From positions 1 to 9,751 of the forward strand of contig DASYQV010000074.1 in the NCBI GenBank assembly GCA_036005125.1: 9,751 nucleotides of DNA. Reading direction: 5' to 3'. Below, in pieces: positions 4,330 to 9,751 of this stretch (position 1 is the first letter of the stretch; each line of letters begins with the position of its first letter). Origin of the DNA: DASYQV01 sp036005125. Lineage in GTDB: Bacteria > Acidobacteriota > Vicinamibacteria > Vicinamibacterales > UBA2999. The notes beneath the pieces were generated by a model. It was given only the letters and a program-made list of their open reading frames with translations. It searched no databases and was not told the DNA's origin. Both the position numbers and the translations under genes were made by a program.

Positions 4330-5703
4330 ATGGCGGCGCAGCGTAGAATCGATCTCGTCCTCGACTCGGTCAAGAGGCTGCTCCGCATTGGTGCCATCGC
4401 CAACCTGCTGAATCTCCTTCAGAAGCAGCATCCGGCCGACCTCGCGCAGGTCTTCAGTGAGCTCCCCGACAAGGAACGGGTCGCGGCCTTCAGTCTGCTG
4501 GCCGAGCGTAATGGTCGGCTCGCGATGGAGGCGATCTCGGAGCTCGGCCCGGAGGCGGGCGCCGCGCTGCTTTCCACCAGGTCCGCCGAGGAGATCGCCA
4601 AGCTCGCCCAGGAAATCCCCTCCGACGATGCGGCTGCCCTGATCGACCACCTGCCGGAGGAGCTCTCGGCCGCCGTTCTCGACCTGATGCGTCCGAAGGA
4701 GTCGGGCGTGGTCGAGAACCTCCTCGAGTACGACGAGCAGACGGCGGGCCGGATCATGAACCCGCACGTCTTCGCGCTCAACGAAGACACGACGGTTGGC
4801 GAGGCCATCACCGAGCTCCAGAGCAATCGGGACGTGGAGATGGTCTTCTATCTCTACGTCGTCGACGAGCGGCGGCACCTGGTTGGAGTTGTCTCCCTGC
4901 GGCGGCTCCTGCTGGTCTCGCCGGAAACCCCGCTGAAGCGGATCATGACCGCGGACCTGATCAGCGCCCGGGTCGACACGGACCAGGAAGAGGTCGCACG
5001 ACAGGTCGCTTCCTACAACCTGCTCGCGATTCCGGTCGTCGACGAGGAGAACAAGCTCGCAGGCGTGATCACGGTCGACGACGTGATCGACGTCATCAAG
5101 GACGAGGCGACGGAGGACATCTATCGTCTCGCGGGCGTGGCGGGCGACGAGCGGGCGTTCACGCCGGCCGGCGAGTCGCTCCGGAAGCGCCTGCCCTGGC
5201 TCGGGATCAACCTTGCCACCGCGTTCCTGGCGGCATCGGTCGTTTCGTTGTTCGAAGGCACTATCTCGACGATCACGGCACTGGCGGTGTTCATGCCGAT
5301 CGTCGCGGGCATGGGTGGCAACGCGGCCACCCAGACTCTCACGGTCATCGTCCGCGGCATCGCGCTCGGCGAGCTGAGCTGGAGCAATTCGCGGAAGGCG
5401 CTCATGAAGGAGGCGGTCGTCGGCCTCGGGAACGGCATGCTGCTCGGAGCCGTGGCGGCGGTCGTGGCCTGGCTGATGAAGGGCGACCCGGTGCTCGGCC
5501 TCCTGCTGTGTGCGGCGATGATCATCAACATGTTTGTCGCGGCGGCCGCCGGGACGCTGATTCCGCTCGGCTTGCGGGCGGCCAATGTCGATCCAGCGCT
5601 TGCCTCCTCGGTGTTTATCACCACAATGACGGACGTCTTCGGGTTCCTGTCGTTTCTGGGACTCGCGACGCTCTTCATCGGCTATCTCGTGAAGTCGGGG
5701 TAA
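4330..5703 (+). CDS. mgtE: Magnesium transporter MgtE
   Basis: MgtE is a Mg2+-selective channel of the inner membrane whose cytosolic domains close the pore when cellular Mg2+ is high. The 457 residues follow the family layout. An MgtE N domain occupies about 15-130 (HPADLAQVFSELPD at 34-47). A CBS pair spans about 140-265 (AGRIMNPHVFAL, RIMTADLISARV, VVDEENKLAGVITVDDVIDV). The plug-helix region follows at about 265-285, and five hydrophobic segments run from about 290 to the C terminus. The pore signature PIVAGMGGNAATQ is at 323-335. The acidic pore residue in TTMTDVFGF falls at about D435, where the Thermus protein has its Mg-binding Asp. The ATG is preceded by only a weak purine stretch (GACGGA). 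The 178 bases upstream are shared with the divergent toxin-antitoxin promoter. recO follows after 32 bases. Confidence 0.96.
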   Translation: MAAQRRIDLVLDSVKRLLRIGAIANLLNLLQKQHPADLAQVFSELPDKERVAAFSLLAERNGRLAMEAISELGPEAGAALLSTRSAEEIAKLAQEIPSDDAAALIDHLPEELSAAVLDLMRPKESGVVENLLEYDEQTAGRIMNPHVFALNEDTTVGEAITELQSNRDVEMVFYLYVVDERRHLVGVVSLRRLLLVSPETPLKRIMTADLISARVDTDQEEVARQVASYNLLAIPVVDEENKLAGVITVDDVIDVIKDEATEDIYRLAGVAGDERAFTPAGESLRKRLPWLGINLATAFLAASVVSLFEGTISTITALAVFMPIVAGMGGNAATQTLTVIVRGIALGELSWSNSRKALMKEAVVGLGNGMLLGAVAAVVAWLMKGDPVLGLLLCAAMIINMFVAAAAGTLIPLGLRAANVDPALASSVFITTMTDVFGFLSFLGLATLFIGYLVKSG

Positions 5704-5735
5704 TGCGAGGAAACGCGGGAGTAGAATAGGCTCCG

Positions 5736-6386
5736 GTGCCGCTGTACACGGCAGATGCCCTGATTCTGCGCACATACAAGCTCGGCGAGGCCGACCGTAT
5801 CGTCGTGTTCCTGACAAGGGATCGGGGGAAGAAGCGGGGCGTGGCGAAGTACGCGCGTCGGCCGCGGTCACGTTTCAGCGCCTCGCTCGAGCCGCTCACC
5901 GAGGTCCGCATGGCGTACTTCGAGCACGAGCGGCGGGAGCTCGTCGGCATCAACTACGCGGAGCCCGTGCGATCGCCGCTGACGCTCGGCGCGGCGGATG
6001 CGCTCGTGTACATCGGCTATTTTGCCGAGCTGCTGGACGAGTGGGCGCAGGAGGCGGACGCCGACGAGCGCTTGTATCGCCTCGGCGCGTCCATGCTCGA
6101 GGCGCTCGGGGCAGGTGTGCCGGTTGAGCCGCTCGCCCGGTATTTCGAGTACTGGCTGCTGCGGCTGCAGGGCGTGTACCCGGAATCGCGAGGAACGCTC
6201 TCGCAGGGCGCGTTGACCTTTCTGGCGGCTTCGCGCGGGGTGGCGCCAGGGCGGGTGGGCGAGCTGCCCGCCGGGCGCGATGTGCTCAAGGAGCTCGAAA
6301 GCGTGCACCGGACGTTGATTACGACCCACTTGGAGAAACCGCTGAAATCGGAACGCGTTCTTCGCGATCTGCGGCGCCGCGTGTAA
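5736..6386 (+). CDS. recO: DNA repair protein RecO, cysteine-free form
   Basis: RecO works with RecR (and RecF) to load RecA on SSB-coated single-stranded DNA and to anneal DNA strands. The N-terminal OB fold is clear: DALILRTYKLGEADRIVVFLTRDRGKKRGVAKYARRPRSRF (7-47) matches the family's YxEGDRIVxLLTxxxGKxxxVAKGARRxxSR pattern. A helical region with YFAELLDEW (95-103) and YFEYWLLRLQGVYPE (136-150) follows. In many bacterial RecO proteins a four-cysteine zinc knuckle sits between the region corresponding to GVYPE and LSQGAL. Here the two are separated by only four residues, and the whole protein has no cysteine. At 216 residues it is shorter than the usual 240-260. The start is GTG (5736-5738), with no strong ribosome-binding site. 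The next gene starts 13 bases after the stop, so co-transcription with glyQS is likely. Confidence 0.93.
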   Translation: MPLYTADALILRTYKLGEADRIVVFLTRDRGKKRGVAKYARRPRSRFSASLEPLTEVRMAYFEHERRELVGINYAEPVRSPLTLGAADALVYIGYFAELLDEWAQEADADERLYRLGASMLEALGAGVPVEPLARYFEYWLLRLQGVYPESRGTLSQGALTFLAASRGVAPGRVGELPAGRDVLKELESVHRTLITTHLEKPLKSERVLRDLRRRV

Positions 6387-6399
6387 TGCGTCAGTCTTC

Positions 6400-7275
6400 G
6401 TGACACTCCAGGACCTCATCCTCAAGCTCTCGGCCTACTGGGCCTCACATGGCTGCCTCCTTCAGCAGCCGCTGGACCTCGAGGTCGGCGCGGGTACGTC
6501 CCACCCGGAAACGCTCTTTCGCGTGCTCGGTCCTCGCCCCTGGAGCGTTGCCTACGTCCAGCCCTCGCGGCGGCCGGACGACGGGCGCTTCGGGCAGAAC
6601 CCGAACCGGGTGTTCAAGCACCATCAGTTCCAGGTGATCCTCAAGCCGTCGCCCGACGAGGTGCAGCAGTTGTATCTCGACAGCCTCGAGGCGTGCGGGA
6701 TCAACCCGCGCCAGCACGACATCCGGTTCGAGGAAGACAACTGGGAGTCGCCGACGCTCGGTGCGTGGGGCATCGGCTGGCAGGTCCTGCTCGACGGCCT
6801 CGAGATCACCCAGTTCACCTATTTCCAGCAGGTCGGGGGCCTGGACCTCGCGCCGATTTCGTGCGAGATCACCTACGGCCTCGAGCGCATCGCGATGTTC
6901 CTGCAGCGGGTCGACAACATGTTCGACCTGGAGTGGGGCGGCGGCGTCAAGTACGGCGAGGTGCGACTGCAGGAGGAAATCGAGCAGTCGAAATACGCGT
7001 TCGGTCAGGTCGACATGCCCCCGGCGGAATTTGCCGCGTTGCACCGGGACCTGTTCGACAAGTACTTCGGGCTCTCGGAGAAGCTGCTCGCGTCGGGGCT
7101 GGTGTGGCCCGCGCTCGAGCACTGCCTGAAGTGCTCGCACCTCTTCAACATTCTGGACTCGAGCGGCAGCATCGGCGTGACCGAGCGCACCGCTTACATC
7201 CTTCGCGTGCGGCAGCTCGCCGTGCGCATTGCCAAGGCTTACGTGGGAGACGATGGATCGCGAGCTGCTGATTGA
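6400..7275 (+). CDS. glyQ: Glycyl-tRNA synthetase alpha subunit
   Basis: GlyQ is the class II catalytic subunit of the bacterial alpha2beta2 glycyl-tRNA synthetase. It activates glycine with ATP and transfers it to tRNA-Gly. The 291 residues match the usual 285-305. Diagnostic blocks are FxxWxxxGCxxxQPxDxEVGAGTxxPxTF-like sequence at 10-40, WSVAYVQPSRRPDDGRFGQN (48-67), the NRVFKHHQFQVILKP motif-2 region (69-83), WGIGWQVLLDGLEITQFTYFQQ (123-144), the motif-3-like EITYGLERIAMFLQ (156-169) and FNILDSSGSIGVTERTAYILR (249-269). The start is GTG (6400-6402), which gives the standard N terminus. No good Shine-Dalgarno sequence precedes it, so translation may be coupled to recO 13 bases upstream. 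Its 3' end overlaps glyS by 23 bases. Confidence 0.97.
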   Translation: MTLQDLILKLSAYWASHGCLLQQPLDLEVGAGTSHPETLFRVLGPRPWSVAYVQPSRRPDDGRFGQNPNRVFKHHQFQVILKPSPDEVQQLYLDSLEACGINPRQHDIRFEEDNWESPTLGAWGIGWQVLLDGLEITQFTYFQQVGGLDLAPISCEITYGLERIAMFLQRVDNMFDLEWGGGVKYGEVRLQEEIEQSKYAFGQVDMPPAEFAALHRDLFDKYFGLSEKLLASGLVWPALEHCLKCSHLFNILDSSGSIGVTERTAYILRVRQLAVRIAKAYVGDDGSRAAD

Positions 7276-9472
7276 GATCGGGTGCGAGGAGATTCCTGCA
7301 AGCTGGCTGCCGGGCCTGACGAGCCAGGTCGCCCGACACCTGGAAGCTCGATTGAAGGAGTATCGTCTCGCGCCAGGGGCGCCCATCGAGAGTTTCAGCA
7401 CGCCGCGCCGGTTGACGGCCCGGGTGGCGCGCCTGTCGGAGCGGCAGACCGATCTGGAAGAGGTCCTCACGGGGCCGCCGATCAGCGCCGCGTTCACGCC
7501 GGGAGGCGAGCCGACTCCTGCGGCGGCGGGGTTCGCGAAAAAGTACAACGTTGACGTGACCGCGCTCGAGCGGCACGAGACGCCGAGGGGCACGTATCTC
7601 GCCTACCGTCTGCGTCAGCGCGGCAAGGCAGCGGTCGATGTGCTCGCCGACGTGATGGCCGCGTTGCTCCGTGATCTGACGTTTCCGAAGCAGATGCGCT
7701 GGGACGCCTACCTCGAAGACGGCAAGGGCGACCTCGTGTTCGCCCGTCCCATCCGTTGGATCGTGCTCTTGTACGGCGGCCGCGTCGTGCCGTTCGTGAT
7801 CCGCCGGACCGAGTCGTCGCAGGGTCCGCTGGTGCAGGACATCCGATCGGGTGCCAACACCTACGGCCATCGGTTCCTGACAACCAGCGGGCGGGCGGGC
7901 CGTGCCATCAAAGTGAAGACGTTCGAAGACTATCAGGCGCGGCTCCTCGAAAACTTCGTGATTCTCGATCGAGGCGAGCGCGAGAATCGAATCCGCCGCG
8001 AGCTGGAAACCCACGCCCGGCGCCTCAGTGCGCGTGTGAGCCCGCAGGTGACGATGCAGTCGGCGCTCCTGCAGGAGGTGCCGGATCTGGTCGAGTACCC
8101 ATCGGTCGTGGCGGGGCACTTCTCGGTGGAGTTCCTCGACCTGCCCGAAGAAGTGCTGACGACCACGATGATTCATCATCAGCACTATTTCCCCGTGGTC
8201 GACGAGGACGGCAGGTTGAAGCCCGCATTCCTCGCGGTCATCAACATGCAGCCGGAGAAGCCGGAGCTCATCGCACGCAACTCCGAGCGTGTGCTCACGG
8301 CGCGTTTGCGCGACGCGCGCTTCTTCTGGGATGCGGACCGCAAGGTGCCGCTCGAATCGCGCATCGAGCGGCTGTCGACCATCCTCTTCCACAAGAAACT
8401 GGGCAGCTATCGCGAAAAGGCCGAACGCGTCGCCTCTCTCAGCGCCTGGATCGCCGCCGAGGCCTTCAAGCGTCCCGAGCTCGCGATCCACGCCGAGCGG
8501 GCAGGCCGATTGTCGAAGGCGGACCTCGCCACCGAGATGGTCCGGGAGCTGACCGAGCTTCAGGGCACGATGGGCGGCATCTACGCGCGCGAAGAGAACC
8601 TGCCGGAGGAGGTGTGGAAGGCAATCTACTACCACTACCTTCCGATTGGCGTCGAGGCCGATGCGCCGCCGACGCGCCAGCAGCTTGGCGCTGCCGCCGT
8701 GCCGTGGGCCGCGGTGTCGCTCGCCGACAAGCTCGATTCGGTCGTCGGGATGTTGTCGGCTGGCGAACGGCCAACTGGTTCACGCGACCCGTTGGGGTTG
8801 CGGCGGCAGGCGCAGGGTGTGGTGAAGGTCCTGGCGGACCTTCCAGAGCTCACGGGCGTCGACGAGCGGCTTACGCTCGGACCGCTCCTCGCGCGGGCGG
8901 CCGAGCCGTTCGGCGGATACAAGGACTCGGCGCCGCAGCTTTTCTCGTTCATGGCCGATCGGCTCACGTATCTGCTCGAGCAGCGCGGGTTCGACGTCCG
9001 CAACGTGCGCGCCGTGATGTCGGGGAGCATTGAAAACGTGAGCCCGCTCGAGGCGCGCCGCAAGCTCGAGGCGCTCGTTCAGATGAGTGGATCCGCGGCG
9101 CTGCTGGAAGTGGCCGGACTGCTGAAACGCGTCAAGAACATCACGAAAGGCGTGACCGGGCCGACGCTCGACCGCCACGCGGTGCGGCTCACCGAGCCTG
9201 CGGAGGCGGCGCTCCTTGCGGAGATCGAGCGACGCGCTCCCGCAATTCGCGATGCGGCGGCCCGCGGCGAATATCGCGACGCGTTCGCCGAGGTCGCCAG
9301 TTTTCAACCGTCGGTGGCGAAGTTCTTCGACGACGTGCTCGTCATGGCAGAGGACGAGACGCTCAGGACGGCGCGGCTCGCGCTCGTGGCGACGCTGCGC
9401 GACATCATCGTGAACCTTGCGGACATTTCGGAGATCGCGGAGACGCAGCAGCCTCAGCATGTGGAGAAGTGA
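7253..9472 (+). CDS. glyS: Glycyl-tRNA synthetase beta subunit
   Basis: GlyS is the tRNA-binding subunit of the alpha2beta2 enzyme. The 739 residues begin MDRELLIEIGCEEIPASWL, matching the family's LLxEIGxEELPA opening. Further hallmarks are STPRRLTARV (49-58), the FPKQMRW block (144-150), FARPIRWIVLLYGG (163-176), TYGHRFL (203-209), YPSVVAGHF-to-FLDLPEEVL (282-302), MIHHQHYFPV (306-315), the HD-like region ADLATEMVRELTELQGTMGGIYA (423-445), DPLGLRRQAQGVVKVL (512-527) and the anticodon-binding end FFDDVLVMAEDETLRTARLALV (691-712). I chose ATG 7253-7255 because GGGAGA lies just upstream and the N terminus then aligns with the family. A TTG at 7229 would add 8 residues without support. The 23-base overlap with glyQ fits coupled synthesis of a 1:1 complex. 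Confidence 0.97.
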   Translation: MDRELLIEIGCEEIPASWLPGLTSQVARHLEARLKEYRLAPGAPIESFSTPRRLTARVARLSERQTDLEEVLTGPPISAAFTPGGEPTPAAAGFAKKYNVDVTALERHETPRGTYLAYRLRQRGKAAVDVLADVMAALLRDLTFPKQMRWDAYLEDGKGDLVFARPIRWIVLLYGGRVVPFVIRRTESSQGPLVQDIRSGANTYGHRFLTTSGRAGRAIKVKTFEDYQARLLENFVILDRGERENRIRRELETHARRLSARVSPQVTMQSALLQEVPDLVEYPSVVAGHFSVEFLDLPEEVLTTTMIHHQHYFPVVDEDGRLKPAFLAVINMQPEKPELIARNSERVLTARLRDARFFWDADRKVPLESRIERLSTILFHKKLGSYREKAERVASLSAWIAAEAFKRPELAIHAERAGRLSKADLATEMVRELTELQGTMGGIYAREENLPEEVWKAIYYHYLPIGVEADAPPTRQQLGAAAVPWAAVSLADKLDSVVGMLSAGERPTGSRDPLGLRRQAQGVVKVLADLPELTGVDERLTLGPLLARAAEPFGGYKDSAPQLFSFMADRLTYLLEQRGFDVRNVRAVMSGSIENVSPLEARRKLEALVQMSGSAALLEVAGLLKRVKNITKGVTGPTLDRHAVRLTEPAEAALLAEIERRAPAIRDAAARGEYRDAFAEVASFQPSVAKFFDDVLVMAEDETLRTARLALVATLRDIIVNLADISEIAETQQPQHVEK

Positions 9473-9477
9473 ACGCG

Positions 9478-9580
9478 GTAGGCCTCAGGGATCAGGCCTC
9501 AGGCCTCAGGGTTGTCTCAGGCCCTACGCCTGAGGCCTTGGACGGCCGTGAGGCCTGAGGCCCGATACCTGAGGCCTAAC
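9478..9580. repeat. CAGGCCT-type palindromic repeat between glyS and the next gene
   Basis: The left arm GTAGGCCTCAGG-GATCA-GGCCTCA and further CAGG units (9478-9511) pair with the right arm (9547-9580), which reads GTTAGGCCTCAGG-TATCG-GGCCTCA on the minus strand. The arms match except for a few bases, mostly in the five-base spacer. A smaller hairpin, CTCAGGC...GCCTGAG (about 9536 leftwards to 9516), sits in the loop. There is no T-run after it on the plus strand; an A-run at 9585-9589 follows instead. It is therefore not a standard terminator, but it could pause RNA polymerase or protect the glyS 3' end. It uses the same CAGG/CCTG vocabulary as the palindrome at 1449-1758. Confidence 0.8.
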
Positions 9581-9613
9581 AGCGAAAAAGAGCGCAAGAC
9601 TGGAGCAGCAAGC

Positions 9614-9751
9614 ATGGCAAAGAAGACGACGCTGAAGCCGGTGAAGGCGGTCGCGAAGGCCGTGGCGACGGTGGCCCGGGTGGCGAAAAAGGGAGCCGGC
9701 AAGGTGGCCGCGCCGGTAAAGAAAGGAACCGCCAAGGCGGCTGCGCCCGCG
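9614..9751 (+). CDS. Start of an Ala/Lys/Val-rich protein (3' end outside window)
   Basis: The ATG at 9614 has GGAG 8 bases upstream and opens a frame that stays open for all 46 codons to the window edge. The sequence is almost only Ala, Lys, Val, Gly, Thr and Pro (MAKKTTLKPVKAVAKAV..., KKGAGKVAAPVKKGTAKAAAPA). This is a strongly basic, low-complexity, probably disordered segment with a repeating K-A/V-A pattern. Two readings are open. It may be a histone H1-like or nucleoid-associated basic tail. Alternatively it may be a disordered N-terminal extension on an enzyme: pyruvate phosphate dikinase is a candidate because I recall ppdK often following glyS in such bacteria, but nothing here shows its domains. 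The ribosome-binding site, the open frame and steady G/C third positions support real coding. Confidence 0.6.
   Translation, partial: MAKKTTLKPVKAVAKAVATVARVAKKGAGKVAAPVKKGTAKAAAPA

Noticed and set aside
4291..5871. 526-codon open frame on the minus strand opposite mgtE
   Set aside because: Composition is His/Arg/Asp/Glu-rich, as expected from the complement of high-GC coding DNA. The plus strand has full MgtE signatures, so this is a shadow.
7145..8635. 496-codon open frame on the minus strand opposite glyS
   Set aside because: It has no domain, composition is shadow-like, and it is fully covered by glyQ/glyS.
9478..9580. Rho-independent terminator of glyS
   Set aside because: The hairpin is followed on the plus strand by TAACAGCGAAAAAG rather than a T-tract.

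Overview
This GC-rich chromosomal window comes from a bacterium, most likely an Acidobacteriota of the Vicinamibacteria type. That assignment is an inference. It rests on the gene order ybeY / CorC-like / era / mgtE / recO / glyQ / glyS, the high GC content, frequent GTG starts, and intergenic DNA packed with palindromic CAGG-type repeats. No rRNA or other taxonomic marker is present.

Layout, left to right. (1) The 3' end of ybeY overlaps by 4 bases a CorC/HlyC-family CBS-domain membrane protein (1-1439). (2) A large imperfect palindrome of short repeats (1449-1758) lies between that gene and a convergent minus-strand gene for a Tat-exported DUF3237 protein (1784-2335). A 27-codon remnant of a VOC (glyoxalase-fold) gene follows at 2367-2450, then a pair of about 20-bp direct repeats that run up to the era start codon. 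(3) era (2495-3382) is followed by twin TTCA-loop hairpins (3417-3477). A convergent minus-strand toxin-antitoxin pair comes next: a Phd/YefM-like antitoxin and a VapC-like PIN toxin, with a recognisable palindromic operator and promoter. (4) A co-directional block mgtE, recO, glyQ, glyS (4330-9472) follows with tight spacing, then a second CAGGCCT-type palindrome (9478-9580). (5) The window ends in the start of an Ala/Lys-rich open reading frame (9614 to the edge).

The plus-strand genes form a conserved housekeeping set: rRNA/ribosome maturation (YbeY, Era), divalent cation handling (CorC-like protein, MgtE), recombinational repair (RecO) and glycine charging of tRNA (GlyQS). The two minus-strand modules (DUF3237 plus VOC remnant, and the toxin-antitoxin pair) look like accessory insertions. 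Both sit beside repeat elements, and both converge on the 3' end of a housekeeping gene. I found no CRISPR array, tRNA, rRNA, IS element or clearly new multi-gene system. The most interesting material is the family of intergenic palindromes, the VOC remnant and the toxin-antitoxin control region.
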